Shown: positions 8,649-18,483 of the stretch, piece by piece
How the letters are laid out: each line of letters opens with the position of its first letter
Numbering within the stretch: position 1 is the first letter of the stretch
From: Lysobacterales bacterium
GTDB taxonomy: Bacteria; Pseudomonadota; Gammaproteobacteria; Xanthomonadales; Xanthomonadaceae
NCBI GenBank assembly: GCA_020442465.1
Contig: JAGRJY010000108.1
Location: forward strand, 186,001-250,000
Reading direction: 5' to 3'
Length of the DNA stretch: 64,000 nt
Made by a program: the position numbers and the translations under genes
Notes under the pieces: generated by a model
What the model saw: only the letters and a program-made list of their open reading frames with translations
Database searches by the model: none
What the model was told of the DNA's origin: nothing

Positions 8649-8981
8649 GATTGTTCGAACCTCGATGTCGATGCAGAGTCTGGATCGCCGCATGGCCCGG
8701 TGATCCCGGTGCGGCAGCGTGCGCGCATGGTTGCACATTGGCTGGGGTGCTCCAAATCGCGCGCCGGCGGGCACCGGACGTCCGAGTACCACGCCGAGCG
8801 TCCGACAGCGTTCCGCGCCAACGCCATGCGCGTGGCCCAGCACCCGTCCGACTGCAGCGGCCCCGGCCCCACCCGCAAACTCGGGCGGGGGCAAAATTTG
8901 CTAAACTTCCGCGTCTTTTTCCCGGCACTCTCCCTTTCGCCCCTGCAGGTGCGCGAGAGCGCCCGTCATTTCGGAGTCAGC
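8649..8981. other. Divergent intergenic region between slyD and the ALDH7 gene
   Basis: About 330 bases with no supported gene. It must carry divergent promoters for slyD and the dehydrogenase gene. The only recognisable element is an extended -10-like TGCTAAACT about 75 bases before the dehydrogenase start. Frames open through this region are extensions of the flanking genes and have no family resemblance. Confidence 0.5.
8899..8907 (+). promoter_or_regulatory. Possible extended -10 element before the ALDH7 gene
   Basis: TGCTAAACT fits TGnTATAAT with two changes. No good -35 lies 17 bases upstream, as expected for an extended -10 promoter. The predicted leader would be about 70 bases. Confidence 0.35.
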
Positions 8982-10517
8982 ATGTCGCAGTCGATCCTAT
9001 CCGCGCTCGGTTTGTCCGAGCTCAATTCGGGCACCTATCTGGGCAACGGCGAGTGGTCCAAGACCCAGGACGCCGGCGTGATCCACGCCAACAACCCGAG
9101 CACCAACGAGACGATCGCGAGCGTCTACGCCAGCAGCCAGGCCGACTACGAGCTGCTGGTCCAGCGCGCTCAGGAAGCGTTCAAGATCTGGCGCACCACC
9201 CCTGCCCCGCGCCGCGGCGAGGCCATCCGCCTGTGTGGCGAGGCGTTGCGCAAGCACAAGGATGCGCTCGGCACCCTGGTGAGCATGGAGATGGGCAAGA
9301 TCAAGGCCGAGGGTGACGGCGAAGTCCAGGAGATGATCGACATCGCCGACTTCGCGGTCGGCCAGTCGCGCATGCTGTACGGCTTGAGCATGCACTCCGA
9401 GCGCCCCGGCCACCGCATGTACGAGCAGTGGCATCCGATCGGCCTGGTCGGCATCATCTCGGCGTTCAATTTCCCGGTCGCGGTGTGGGCCTGGAACAGT
9501 TTCATTGCGGCCGTCTGCGGCGATATCTCGATCTGGAAGCCGTCTCCGAAAACCCCGCTCACCGCGATCGCGTCGATGAAGGTGTGCAACGAGGCGCTGC
9601 GCGAAGCCGGTTTCCCCGACCTGTTCTTTCTCTTCAACGATGCCGGCCACGAGCTGGCCGAACATTTCGTCAACGATCACCGCGTGCCCCTGGTCAGCTT
9701 CACCGGCTCGACCCGGGTCGGCCGCCAGGTCGGCGAGCGCGTGTCGCAGCGCATGGGTCGCTCGCTGCTCGAGCTGGGCGGCAACAACGCGATCATCGTC
9801 GATGAAACCGCCGACCTGAAGCTGGCGATTCCCGCGATCGTCTTCGGCGCGGTCGGCACCGCGGGCCAGCGCTGCACCACCACGCGCCGCCTGTTCGTGC
9901 ACCGCTCGCGTTTCGATGAAGTGGTGGAGAAGGTCTGCGCTGCCTACAAGCAGGTCGAGAAGAAAATCGGTGACCCGACCGACCCGGCCACCCTGATGGG
10001 TCCGTTGACCGACCAGGCCTCGGTGCAGCGCTTTCTTGCTGCGATCGAGACAGCCAAGCAGGCTGGCGGCAGCGTGCGCACCGGCGGCGCCGCGCTCAGC
10101 GACCGCCCGGGCAACTTTGTGCTGCCGACGGTGATTACCGGTGTGGCCAACGAATGCACCGCGGTGCAGACCGAGACGTTTGCGCCGATCCTCTACGCGA
10201 TCCCGTTCGACACCCTGGACGAGGCCATCGCGATGCAGAACGCGGTGCCACAGGGACTTTCCTCGGCCATCTTCACGCTGAATCTCCGGCACGCCGAACA
10301 ATTCCTCTCCGCTGCCGGCTCCGACTGTGGCATCGCCAACGTCAACATCGGCACCTCGGGGGCCGAGATCGGTGGTGCGTTCGGAGGTGAGAAGGAAACC
10401 GGCGGCGGCCGCGAATCCGGGTCGGATGCCTGGAAGGTCTACATGCGCCGGCAGACCAACACGATCAACTACTCCGACGCGCTGCCGCTCGCCCAGGGCA
10501 TCAAGTTCGAGTTCTGA
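8982..10517 (+). CDS. Aldehyde dehydrogenase, ALDH7 type (aminoadipate-semialdehyde dehydrogenase-like)
   Basis: A 511-residue NAD(P)-dependent aldehyde dehydrogenase of the antiquitin/AmaB group, which oxidises L-aminoadipate semialdehyde (piperideine-6-carboxylate) in lysine breakdown. It shows the cofactor loop [14 protein letters not shown], the general base region [10 protein letters not shown] and the catalytic cysteine in [12 protein letters not shown]. The [12 protein letters not shown] and GCTTTRR-type context distinguishes ALDH7 from betaine aldehyde dehydrogenases. The ATG follows GGAG. No other lysine-degradation gene is adjacent, so the pathway assignment rests on family resemblance. 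Confidence 0.88.
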   Translation: MSQSILSALGLSELNSGTYLGNGEWSKTQDAGVIHANNPSTNETIASVYASSQADYELLVQRAQEAFKIWRTTPAPRRGEAIRLCGEALRKHKDALGTLVSMEMGKIKAEGDGEVQEMIDIADFAVGQSRMLYGLSMHSERPGHRMYEQWHPIGLVGIISAFNFPVAVWAWNSFIAAVCGDISIWKPSPKTPLTAIASMKVCNEALREAGFPDLFFLFNDAGHELAEHFVNDHRVPLVSFTGSTRVGRQVGERVSQRMGRSLLELGGNNAIIVDETADLKLAIPAIVFGAVGTAGQRCTTTRRLFVHRSRFDEVVEKVCAAYKQVEKKIGDPTDPATLMGPLTDQASVQRFLAAIETAKQAGGSVRTGGAALSDRPGNFVLPTVITGVANECTAVQTETFAPILYAIPFDTLDEAIAMQNAVPQGLSSAIFTLNLRHAEQFLSAAGSDCGIANVNIGTSGAEIGGAFGGEKETGGGRESGSDAWKVYMRRQTNTINYSDALPLAQGIKFEF

Positions 10518-10520
10518 TCG

Positions 10521-10817
10521 ATGAACCAGCCGGCCAACCCGAATGCGCCCACCAGCACAGCCGCCGTGCTCAGCCTGGTGTTCGGCATCATCAGCTGGCT
10601 GATCCTGCCGCTGCTCGGCGCGCTCGTGGCCATTGTCTGCGGCCACGTGGCACGTGCCGACATCCGGCGCGCCCAGGGCGCGCTGGGCGGTGACAGCCTC
10701 GCCCTGATCGGACTGATCCTCGGCTGGGCGCAGCTCGGCATGCTGGTGCTGCTGTTGCTGTTCTGGGTCGGCGTGGTGGTCCTGTTCGGGACCTCGGCCG
10801 TGCTGTTCGGGAGCTGA
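10521..10817 (+). CDS. DUF4190 domain membrane protein
   Basis: A 98-residue protein with two hydrophobic segments (about residues 14-42 and 59-92) separated by the polar loop GHVARADIRRAQGALGGDSL, the hallmark of DUF4190, where a small GH-A-I loop links two helices. Function is unknown in the family. It starts three bases after the dehydrogenase stop and ends three bases before pyrD, so it is probably part of one transcript with both. Confidence 0.8.
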   Translation: MNQPANPNAPTSTAAVLSLVFGIISWLILPLLGALVAIVCGHVARADIRRAQGALGGDSLALIGLILGWAQLGMLVLLLLFWVGVVVLFGTSAVLFGS

Positions 10818-10820
10818 CGC

Positions 10821-11864
10821 TTGCTCTATCCACTCGCCCGCCCCCTGCTCTTCGCCCTCGACGCGGAGAGTTCGCACGAGTGGGCGCTCTCGTCGCTCGA
10901 CCTGGCCAGCCACCTCGGCCTGCGGCCGCTGCTCGCGCGCAAGCCGAAGCCGCTGCTCACCAAGGTCTTCGGTCTGGAGTTCAGCAACCCGGTCGGCCTG
11001 GCCGCCGGGCTGGACAAGAACGGCGAGCACATCGACACCCTGGGCGGTCTGGGTTTCGGCTTTGTCGAAGTCGGCACCGTCACCCCGCGGGCGCAGATCG
11101 GCAATCCCAAGCCGCGGCTGTTCCGGCTGGCAGCGCAGCAGGCCATCATCAATCGCATGGGATTCAACAACCACGGCGTCGATGCCCTGGCGCGCAATCT
11201 CGAGCGACGCAAGTACAAGGGCATCGTCGGCGTGAACATCGGCAAGAACGCCGACACGGCCGCGCAGAATGCGGCGACCGACTACCTCTTCTGCATGCAG
11301 CGCGTGTACCCGCTGTGCGACTACATCGTCATCAACATCTCCTCGCCCAACACCAAGGGTTTGCGCGACCTGCAGCACGAGGACGCGCTCAAGCGCCTGA
11401 TCGGTCGCCTGCGCGAGGCGCAGGAGTCGCTCGCAGCGCGACACGGACAGCGTCGACCGATGATGGTCAAGATCGCGCCCGACCTGTTCGACAGTGAAAT
11501 CGACATCATTGGCGAAGTGTTGGGCGCCGCGAAGATCGACGGCGTCGTCGCCACCAACACCACGGTCGACCGAAGCCAGGTGCAAAGCTCGCGCTTCGCC
11601 CAGGAAGCCGGCGGACTGTCGGGCCGCCCGCTCTACGGGCACTCCACCTACGTGCTGCGCCGCCTGCGCGCGCACCTGCCCGGCTCGATCCCGATCATCG
11701 GGGTTGGCGGCGTGCTCTCGGGCGCCGAAGCCGCGGGCAAGATTGCCGCCGGCGCTTCGCTGGTCCAGCTGTACTCCGGGCTGATCTATCGCGGCCCGGG
11801 CTTGATCCGCGAATGCGTGGATGCGATCCGCCGGCGCAAGGAGGCGCCCAGCAGCACCGGATGA
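10821..11864 (+). CDS. pyrD: Dihydroorotate dehydrogenase (quinone), class 2
   Basis: A 347-residue membrane-associated flavoenzyme that oxidises dihydroorotate to orotate in pyrimidine synthesis, passing electrons to quinone. The N-terminal helix typical of class 2 is present ([20 protein letters not shown]). FMN and substrate motifs include [44 protein letters not shown] with the catalytic serine, and [14 protein letters not shown]. The start is TTG, three bases after the upstream stop. The 3' end overlaps murB by four bases (ATGA). Confidence 0.96.
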   Translation: MLYPLARPLLFALDAESSHEWALSSLDLASHLGLRPLLARKPKPLLTKVFGLEFSNPVGLAAGLDKNGEHIDTLGGLGFGFVEVGTVTPRAQIGNPKPRLFRLAAQQAIINRMGFNNHGVDALARNLERRKYKGIVGVNIGKNADTAAQNAATDYLFCMQRVYPLCDYIVINISSPNTKGLRDLQHEDALKRLIGRLREAQESLAARHGQRRPMMVKIAPDLFDSEIDIIGEVLGAAKIDGVVATNTTVDRSQVQSSRFAQEAGGLSGRPLYGHSTYVLRRLRAHLPGSIPIIGVGGVLSGAEAAGKIAAGASLVQLYSGLIYRGPGLIRECVDAIRRRKEAPSSTG

Positions 11865-12895
11865 TCGGCTATCAGCTGCTGGAGCGCGCGCCGCTCCGTG
11901 CCCGCAACACCTTCGGCGTCGAGGCCACCGCCGCACTGCTTGCCGACGTGCGCAGCCCCGCAGCCCTTGCCGAGCTGCTGGACTATCCACTGGTGCGGCA
12001 AAGCGAAGTGCTCATCCTGGGCGAAGGCAGCAATCTGCTGTTCGCCGGCGACTTCGACGGCGTGGTGATCGCCCCGGCGACGACGGGCATCCAGATCATC
12101 GAAGAGGACGCTGACCGCGTGCGCGTGCGCGCCGAGGCCGGCGAGCGCTGGGACGACCTGGTGCGCTGGTCGGTCGGCCGGGGCCTGCACGGCCTGGAGA
12201 ACCTTGCCCTGATTCCGGGCTCGGTCGGCGCGGCCCCGATCCAGAACATCGGCGCCTACGGTGCAGACATCAGCCAGAGCCTGGCCTTCGTCGAGGCCTT
12301 CGACCGCGACCAGCACGTTCATCGCACACTCGCCGCGGCGGACTGTGTGCTCGGCTACCGCGACAGCCTGTTCAAGCGCGAAGCGCAACGATGGGTGGTG
12401 ACTGCGGTGGCTTTCGATCTGCGACGCAGCGCCGATCTGCGCCTCGACTACGCCGGCGTGCGCGAGGAGATCGCAGCGATGGGGGTCGAGTCGCCACGTC
12501 CGCTGCACGCCGCCGAAGCGATCAGCCGGATCCGCGCGCGCAAGCTTCCGCTGCCCTCACTGCTTGGCAACGCCGGCAGCTTCTTCAAGAATCCTTCGGT
12601 GCCGAGCGCCCAGTCGGAGGCCCTGGCTGACCGCTTTGCGGAGTTGCCGAGCTTCGCCGACGGTGACGGCAAGCAGAAGCTCTCCGCGGCGTGGATGATC
12701 GAGCATTGCGGCTGGCGCGGGTTTCGCGAGGGCGATGCCGGCGTCGCCGCGCAGCATGCACTGGTGCTGGTGAACCACGGTCACGCCAGCGGCGCGCAAA
12801 TTCTCTCCGTGGCGCGCCGCGTGGCCGATTCGGTCGAGCAGACCTTCGGCGTTGCCCTTGAGCCCGAACCCCGGATCATCGGAGCGCGCTGGTAG
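11861..12895 (+). CDS. murB: UDP-N-acetylenolpyruvoylglucosamine reductase MurB
   Basis: A 344-residue FAD enzyme that reduces UDP-GlcNAc-enolpyruvate to UDP-MurNAc in peptidoglycan synthesis. FAD-binding motifs are [11 protein letters not shown] and [16 protein letters not shown]; the C-terminal substrate domain has [12 protein letters not shown], with the catalytic serine, and [16 protein letters not shown]. It is of the long type I form. The ATG overlaps the pyrD stop (ATGA) and follows AAGGAGG, indicating translational coupling to pyrD. Confidence 0.96.
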   Translation: MIGYQLLERAPLRARNTFGVEATAALLADVRSPAALAELLDYPLVRQSEVLILGEGSNLLFAGDFDGVVIAPATTGIQIIEEDADRVRVRAEAGERWDDLVRWSVGRGLHGLENLALIPGSVGAAPIQNIGAYGADISQSLAFVEAFDRDQHVHRTLAAADCVLGYRDSLFKREAQRWVVTAVAFDLRRSADLRLDYAGVREEIAAMGVESPRPLHAAEAISRIRARKLPLPSLLGNAGSFFKNPSVPSAQSEALADRFAELPSFADGDGKQKLSAAWMIEHCGWRGFREGDAGVAAQHALVLVNHGHASGAQILSVARRVADSVEQTFGVALEPEPRIIGARW

Positions 12896-12900
12896 TCGCC

Positions 12901-13806
12901 ATGCAGACCGGTCCGTCGCGTCGCGTCGAGATCAGTGCACCCCTCTGGATGCTGATGAGCGCCGTGCTGTTTGCCTGCATGGTGATCACCATTCGCCTCG
13001 CCTCGCAGACCCTGCACGCATTCGAAGTGGCCTTCCTGCGCAACCTGTTCGGACTGCTGTTCGCCCTGCCCCTGCTGTGGCGCGCCGGCAGCGGATTGCT
13101 GCGCACCGACAAACTTCCGCTGTACTTCCTGCGTTGCGTGATCGGCCTGCTGTCGATGCTCTGCGGATTCTGGGCCATCGCCCACCTGCCGCTGGCCCAG
13201 GCCGTGTCGATCTCCTATTCCACGCCGATCTTCGTCACCGTGGGTGCCGTGCTGGTACTCGGCGAGGTTGTTCGCATGCGCCGGTGGTCGGCAGTCGCGG
13301 TGGGATTCATCGGCGTGCTGATCATCGTCCGGCCCGGCAGCGCGGCGTTCAGCTTCGACTCGGTGATCGCGTTGACCGCGGCCATCGCCAGCGCCTCCGT
13401 CGCGATCAGCATCAAGATTCTCTCGCGCACCGAACCCGCCGACGCGATCGTGCTCTACACGACTCTGATCTGGACGCCCCTTTCCCTGCTGCCCGCCGTG
13501 TTCGTCTGGCAATGGCCAAGCCCGCTGGCGTGGCTCTGGGGTGCCATGGCGGGCCTGCTGGGTACCGCCGCACACATGTGCTGGACCCGGGCCTTGGGCG
13601 CCGGTGAGGCCTCGGCACTCACCCCGATCAGCTTTGTCCAGTTGCCGGTCGTGGCGCTGCTGGCCTGGTGGCTGTTCGGCGAATCGGTCGACCGTTACAC
13701 CGCGATCGGTGCGGGCATCATCTTCGCGTCGACGGTCTACATCGCCCATCGCGAGGCGGTGCTGACGCGCAAGGTGGCTCGGGATATCGCCGCCAGGCAG
13801 GACTGA
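12901..13806 (+). CDS. EamA/DMT superfamily transporter
   Basis: A 301-residue inner-membrane protein with about ten helices formed by two EamA repeats (residues about 10-145 and 160-290). The first begins LWMLMSAVLFACMVITIRLA, and the second follows FSFDSVIALTAAIASASVAI. Such transporters export or import small metabolites; the substrate is unknown. It starts five bases after murB and closes this plus-strand gene run, converging on tspO. Confidence 0.88.
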   Translation: MQTGPSRRVEISAPLWMLMSAVLFACMVITIRLASQTLHAFEVAFLRNLFGLLFALPLLWRAGSGLLRTDKLPLYFLRCVIGLLSMLCGFWAIAHLPLAQAVSISYSTPIFVTVGAVLVLGEVVRMRRWSAVAVGFIGVLIIVRPGSAAFSFDSVIALTAAIASASVAISIKILSRTEPADAIVLYTTLIWTPLSLLPAVFVWQWPSPLAWLWGAMAGLLGTAAHMCWTRALGAGEASALTPISFVQLPVVALLAWWLFGESVDRYTAIGAGIIFASTVYIAHREAVLTRKVARDIAARQD

Positions 13807-13837
13807 CCGCCGACGTCGCCGCGGCTACGGTATCTCC

Positions 13838-14308
13838 CTACCGGTTCAGCCACCAGAACGCTGCATTCAGCACCAAGGCAAAGCTCACCCAAGCCAGATA
13901 GGGCGCCAGCATCCATCCCGCCGCCCGCGAGTGCGGCTTGAACAGAACGATGGTCCGCAGAATGGCGACCCACAGCAGGGCCATCTCGACCAGCGCGACC
14001 CCGCGCCATCCCAGGCCGAAGAAGAGCGGCGTCCAGACAGCGTTGAGCGCCAGCTGCACGTACCACATTCGCATCGGCGGCCCCCACCAGCCAACGCGAC
14101 GCCAGACCAGCCAGGCCGACCACGCGATCAGGCCGTACAGCACCGTCCAGACCGGCCCGAACAACCAGTTCGGCGGTGCGAAGAAGGGACGCTGCAGCTG
14201 GGCGAACTCGGCGCCGGTCGGGAACAGCGCGCCGCCGAGTGCCGCAGCGAAACTGAGTGCGAAGAAGGCGGCGAGTGCGGGAAGGAAAAGTCGTGCGTGC
14301 GATGTCAT
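13838..14308 (-). CDS. tspO: TspO/MBR family tryptophan-rich sensory protein
   Basis: A 156-residue membrane protein with five helices, rich in tryptophan. Family motifs are clear: FAPPNWLFGPVWTVLYGLIA in helices 1-2, WYVQLALNAVWTPLFFGLGW in helix 3 and APYLAWVSFALVLNAAFWWLN at the C-terminus. TspO proteins bind porphyrins and take part in tetrapyrrole and oxidative-stress responses. The second possible ATG (MTSHARLF) is preferred; an upstream start four codons earlier is possible. Confidence 0.92.
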   Translation of the reverse strand: MTSHARLFLPALAAFFALSFAAALGGALFPTGAEFAQLQRPFFAPPNWLFGPVWTVLYGLIAWSAWLVWRRVGWWGPPMRMWYVQLALNAVWTPLFFGLGWRGVALVEMALLWVAILRTIVLFKPHSRAAGWMLAPYLAWVSFALVLNAAFWWLNR

Positions 14309-14457
14309 GGCGCGACACACTGCCGCTGCGGCCGTGGCCGTCGCGTGAAGTCTCGCGGGAGACCGTGCACGGAACGAGGCGCTTCACACCCGCAAAGCGC
14401 TTCGAACCGGCATCGCCTCGCAGAGACGGCGAGCGCGCGCCATGACGCGCGCCGACC

Positions 14458-17400
14458 TCAATGCGTGTGCTGATTTCCTTTCGGACAGTGGCATGGCGCC
14501 GTCGGCCCGTACTCCAGGCCAAAGCTGCGTCCGGCGCGGTGGCGCTGCCAGTGGAAAATCGGCTCCGGCGCCTGGCCGCCCCCCACCTCCGCCATGGTGT
14601 CGGTGCGGAACAGACGCCCATTGACCATGACGTACACGGTGTCGGCGGTGGCGCGTGGGTTCTCCAGCGGATTGCCATCGACCACCACGAGATCGGCGCG
14701 CTTGCCCGCTTCCAGAGAACCCAGCTGCTTGCCAAAACCGATGTAGTCGGCGCCATCGATGGTGGCTGCGCGCAGCGCTTCGAAGGGGGTGAATCCGCCC
14801 TGCTGCAGCATCCAGATCTCCCAATGCGGGGCGAGCCCCTGCATCTGCCCATGACCACCGACCTGGATCTTCACCCCGGCATCCCGCAGCACCTTGGCCG
14901 CCTTGGCCACTTCGATGTGGTAGTAGTCCCACTCGGGCGCAATCTCCCGACGAATCGATTGCGCGTCGAGGGTTTCGCGCGGGAAGAAACGGTTCAACTT
15001 CGCGTCGTCGAACACGTTGTCGCGCGCGTAGAACCAGCGCTCGCCGGACAGGCCGCCATAGCTGACCACCAGCGTCGGCGTATTGCGAACATCCGTGCCG
15101 GCCATCAGCTGCACGACATCCTTGTACAGCGGCGCGATCGGCAGGTTGTGCTCGATCCCAGTCACGCCGTCCAGCACCATCGGGATGTTGTGGAAGAAGG
15201 TAGCTCCGCCCTCCTCCACCACCAGCATGCCCAGCTCGCGCGCGGCCTGGTTGATCTGCTGGTGCTGGTTGCGCCGCGGCTGGTTGTAGCTCTTCACCGA
15301 GAACGCACCGAGCGCCTTCATCCGACGCAGGTGCGAGCGCGCGTCGTCGAGCGAATCCACCACCGCCTTGAAGTCGTAGTCGGCGCCGTACAGAATCGTG
15401 CCGGTAGAGAAGATGCGCGGCCCCACCATCTTTCCGGCCTCGACCAGCTCGGCCTGCGAGAACACGAACTCGTTGGTTGCCGAGGGATCGTGCACCGTGG
15501 TGATGCCGAACGCGAGATTGGCGTAGTACGCCCAGTTCTGCTGCGGGATCACTCCGCCACCGAAGTGATTGGCATGGGCATGCACGTCGACGATACCGGG
15601 ATAGATGGTCTTGCCAGTGACGTCGACGACCCGCGCCCCATCGGGCACGCGCACGTCGGCGCGCGAACCGACCGCCACGATGCTGTCGCCCTGAACCAGC
15701 ACCACGCCGTTCTCGATGACCTCCTGGGTGTGCTCGGCATCGCGCATGGTGATGACGCGAGCGCCCACGAAGGCCACGCGGTCGCTCGGGGCGAAGACCG
15801 GCTGACGCAGGCCGAGGTCAATGCCCTGGGCATCCTTGGGTTCGGGCAGGTCTTTGGGCGACCCCGGCAAGAAGGCGAACGCGTCCTTCAGGTCTCGCGA
15901 GAAATAGTCGTTGCCGACCACCCAATGCACGGTGTTTGCATCGCTCCAGTGCAGATAGGAACCGGCGTCGCGGCTGACGCGGGCGATCGGGAAGCCCTTG
16001 CCGTCCTTGCTGATCTCCACGCTGCCCCCGGTAACCGGCACCGGCGCCACGTAGGCGTTGTACAGCTCGGTGAATGCCACCCATTTGCCGTCCGGGCTCA
16101 GACTGACCTGGGTCGGGTACTTCATGCTGAAGACCTCGCGCGGCTCCTCACCGGCAAGGCCGACGCTCATCAGCTTCTTGCCCGCCTCCTTGTCGCTGAA
16201 GCCGCCGGTGAAGTAGTAGACGCGACCGCCGTCACCCGCGAACTGCGGCTCCTCGCCGTCCTTGGACAATCGAACCGGGGTGTGCGAGCCGGCGCGCAAG
16301 AGGTAGATGCCCGGATCGCTCGACCAGATCTCTCCGGTCATCTCGCTGCCTGATGACTTGGCGTAGACGATGTCGCGCCCGTCGGGCGAAAAATGCGGCG
16401 CGTAGAAGAACCCGCTCCCGGTGGGCAGCGTGCGTTCGCTACCGGTGGCGAGATCACGCTCGACCACGCGGACGAGATCGGCGTCGTTCCAGCTCGTGTA
16501 GAGCAGCTTGCTGCCGTCCGCACTGAAGCTGGGCTGGTATTCGAAATCACCTTCGTGGGCCGTGAGTCGCTGCGGCTTGCCGCCGGGCAGCCCGCGCGTC
16601 CAGAGTTTGCCGACCGCGTGAAAGACCACGCTGCGTCCATCGGGCGCTGTCGCCACATCGCGGATCATGCGCGGCGCAAAGGTGCCACTCGCCAGGGTGT
16701 TGTCGAAGCGCAGCGGCTCGGCCACCTTCTGTTCGACGTCAGCGGTGAATGGAATGCGGCTTGCGGCACCGCTGGAGGAATCCACCCGCCACAGGCCGCC
16801 CTGCGCCCAAACCACCAGGGCCGAGCTGTCGGGCAACCAGTCGTAGTTCGGGTACGGCCCGAAAATCGCCCAGCCTTCCTGCTGGTCGTGACTCAAGCCG
16901 TCCCACAGTGGTCGAATGGCGCCCGACGCCAGATCCATCAGATGCAGCACGCTCTTCTCGCGCACACGGCGCACGAACGCCAGGGTCTTGCCATCGGGCG
17001 AGGGCTGCGGCCGCACCGCTCCGCCGGCCACCTGGACGAGATTGTCGACGTCACCGGTCTTCCGGTCGAGGCGGCGGATGGCATAGATCAGCCCGTGCGG
17101 ATCCTTGTTGTACTGGAAGAACGGGCCCGGGCTGACATCCTCCGAGAAGTACAGATAGCGCCCGTCCGGACTGAGCGCGGGTTCGCCCTGGTCCTGCTGG
17201 TCGTTCTTCTGCTTGGTCAGCTGCAGGCCCGACTGACCGCCCGACGCGTGGTACATCCACAGCTCGCCCGCACCGGCAGAACGCATGCCGGTGAAGTGCT
17301 TGCGTCCGATCAGGTACTGGCCGTCCTCGGTCCAGATCGGGTTGTTGAGGAGCCGGAACTTCTCGTCGCTGACCTGGACAGCGTTCTTGCCGTCCACACC

Positions 17401-17751
17401 GATGCGCCAGAGGTTGTTGCCGCCGCTGCGATCGGAGGTGAACGCCACCTGCCTGCCGTCCGGAGAAAAGCGCGGCTGCACGTCGAAAGCGCGACCCGAG
17501 GTGAGCCGCTTGGCTGCGCCACCCTCGATGGGCAGCAGGTAGAGATCACCGAGCAGATCGAACACGATGCGCTTGCCATCGGGCGAGACATCGAGATTCA
17601 TCCAGGTGCCTTCCTCGGTGCTGAATGCCACCGTCCTGGGTGCAGCGAGGCTGCTCTCCACCGACCAGGCATCCTTGTCCTTGTCGCCGCCCGGTTTCGC
17701 TGCGGACACCGCGAGCGGAAGACAGCAAAGCATCAGCGGCAGGACTCGCAT
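14458..17751 (-). CDS. Exported beta-propeller/amidohydrolase fusion protein
   Basis: A 1097-residue exported protein. A signal peptide (MRVLPLMLCCLPLAVSAA) is followed by about 640 residues of TolB/PD40-type propeller repeats (recurring DGR, SPDG and FSPDG turns, e.g. LDVSPDGKRIVFDLLGDLYL) and then an amidohydrolase domain from about residue 690. Metal-binding positions seen include HAHANHFGG, the possible carboxylated lysine in FSVKSYNQPRR, TGIEHNLPI and VGGHGQMQG. Similar long fusions are common in Xanthomonadales and are thought to be periplasmic peptidase- or imidazolonepropionase-like hydrolases; the substrate is unknown. A further upstream ATG would give 55 extra residues without signal-like character. 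It appears monocistronic. Confidence 0.87.
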   Translation of the reverse strand: MRVLPLMLCCLPLAVSAAKPGGDKDKDAWSVESSLAAPRTVAFSTEEGTWMNLDVSPDGKRIVFDLLGDLYLLPIEGGAAKRLTSGRAFDVQPRFSPDGRQVAFTSDRSGGNNLWRIGVDGKNAVQVSDEKFRLLNNPIWTEDGQYLIGRKHFTGMRSAGAGELWMYHASGGQSGLQLTKQKNDQQDQGEPALSPDGRYLYFSEDVSPGPFFQYNKDPHGLIYAIRRLDRKTGDVDNLVQVAGGAVRPQPSPDGKTLAFVRRVREKSVLHLMDLASGAIRPLWDGLSHDQQEGWAIFGPYPNYDWLPDSSALVVWAQGGLWRVDSSSGAASRIPFTADVEQKVAEPLRFDNTLASGTFAPRMIRDVATAPDGRSVVFHAVGKLWTRGLPGGKPQRLTAHEGDFEYQPSFSADGSKLLYTSWNDADLVRVVERDLATGSERTLPTGSGFFYAPHFSPDGRDIVYAKSSGSEMTGEIWSSDPGIYLLRAGSHTPVRLSKDGEEPQFAGDGGRVYYFTGGFSDKEAGKKLMSVGLAGEEPREVFSMKYPTQVSLSPDGKWVAFTELYNAYVAPVPVTGGSVEISKDGKGFPIARVSRDAGSYLHWSDANTVHWVVGNDYFSRDLKDAFAFLPGSPKDLPEPKDAQGIDLGLRQPVFAPSDRVAFVGARVITMRDAEHTQEVIENGVVLVQGDSIVAVGSRADVRVPDGARVVDVTGKTIYPGIVDVHAHANHFGGGVIPQQNWAYYANLAFGITTVHDPSATNEFVFSQAELVEAGKMVGPRIFSTGTILYGADYDFKAVVDSLDDARSHLRRMKALGAFSVKSYNQPRRNQHQQINQAARELGMLVVEEGGATFFHNIPMVLDGVTGIEHNLPIAPLYKDVVQLMAGTDVRNTPTLVVSYGGLSGERWFYARDNVFDDAKLNRFFPRETLDAQSIRREIAPEWDYYHIEVAKAAKVLRDAGVKIQVGGHGQMQGLAPHWEIWMLQQGGFTPFEALRAATIDGADYIGFGKQLGSLEAGKRADLVVVDGNPLENPRATADTVYVMVNGRLFRTDTMAEVGGGQAPEPIFHWQRHRAGRSFGLEYGPTAPCHCPKGNQHTH

Positions 17752-17878
17752 GCGGGCACTCCGGAAAACGGAAAGCCGCAAGACTACCCAACCCGTCCGT
17801 GAAGCGCACGCGAACCGGTCCGCACAAGAGCACACGGCCCTGGAGAAACCGCGCATGCAGGACCGACGCGGAACCGGC

Positions 17879-18481
17879 TCAATCCTGCGGAGGGGGCTCC
17901 GTGGTCTCGCCGGCATGCTCGGCCATCGACGGCCAGGACGCGCGCAAGTACAGGTAGCCCGACCACAAGGTCAGTGCCGCGGCCACGGCAAGAAGCATCG
18001 CGCCGATCAGGAAAACCGGCAGATCGAACAGCGGATCTTCGTACAGCAGCATGACCAGCGCCAGCATCTGCACGATGGTCTTGACCTTGCCGACGCCGGC
18101 GACGTTGACCCGAGCGCGCTGGCCGATCTCGGCCATCCACTCGCGCAGCGCCGAGATCGTGATCTCACGCCCGATGATCACCGCCGCCACCAGCGCGAAC
18201 CACATGCTGGGATGTCGCTGCAGGATCAGGATCAGCGCAACGGCGACGGCAAGCTTGTCGGCCACGGGGTCCAGAAAGGCGCCGAACTTCGAGTACATGC
18301 CGTAGCGGCGCGCGATCCAGCCATCCAGCCAGTCGGTCAGCGCTCCGAGCGCAAAGACGGCCGCCGCGGCGAGGTGCGTCCACTGGTACGGCAGGTAGAA
18401 CACCACGATCAGGATCGGGATGCTGACGATGCGACCGAGCGTGAGGATGGTCGGAATGGTCAGGGGTACGCCGGCAGCCAA
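17879..18481 (-). CDS. pgsA: CDP-diacylglycerol-glycerol-3-phosphate 3-phosphatidyltransferase
   Basis: A 200-residue inner-membrane enzyme making phosphatidylglycerol phosphate, the first step to phosphatidylglycerol and cardiolipin. The CDP-alcohol phosphotransferase signature DGx2ARx8Gx3Dx3D is exact (DGWIARRYGMYSKFGAFLDP then VAD). Five to six hydrophobic segments follow the N-terminal IPTILTLGRIVSIPILIV. It starts two bases after uvrC ends and is surely on the same transcript, an arrangement also found in many gammaproteobacteria. Confidence 0.95.
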   Translation of the reverse strand: MAAGVPLTIPTILTLGRIVSIPILIVVFYLPYQWTHLAAAAVFALGALTDWLDGWIARRYGMYSKFGAFLDPVADKLAVAVALILILQRHPSMWFALVAAVIIGREITISALREWMAEIGQRARVNVAGVGKVKTIVQMLALVMLLYEDPLFDLPVFLIGAMLLAVAAALTLWSGYLYLRASWPSMAEHAGETTEPPPQD

Positions 18482-18483
18482 GC

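Noticed and set aside
8997..11990. A 997-codon open frame on the minus strand opposite the ALDH7, DUF4190 and pyrD genes
   Set aside because: It lies antisense to three well-recognised genes, has a His/Gln/Arg-rich composition typical of antisense frames in GC-rich DNA and resembles no family.
17752..17878. Search for tRNA genes after pgsA, where some Xanthomonadales carry a tRNA cluster
   Set aside because: No cloverleaf-like sequence or conserved T-arm (GGTTCGAATCC) was seen here or elsewhere in the window.
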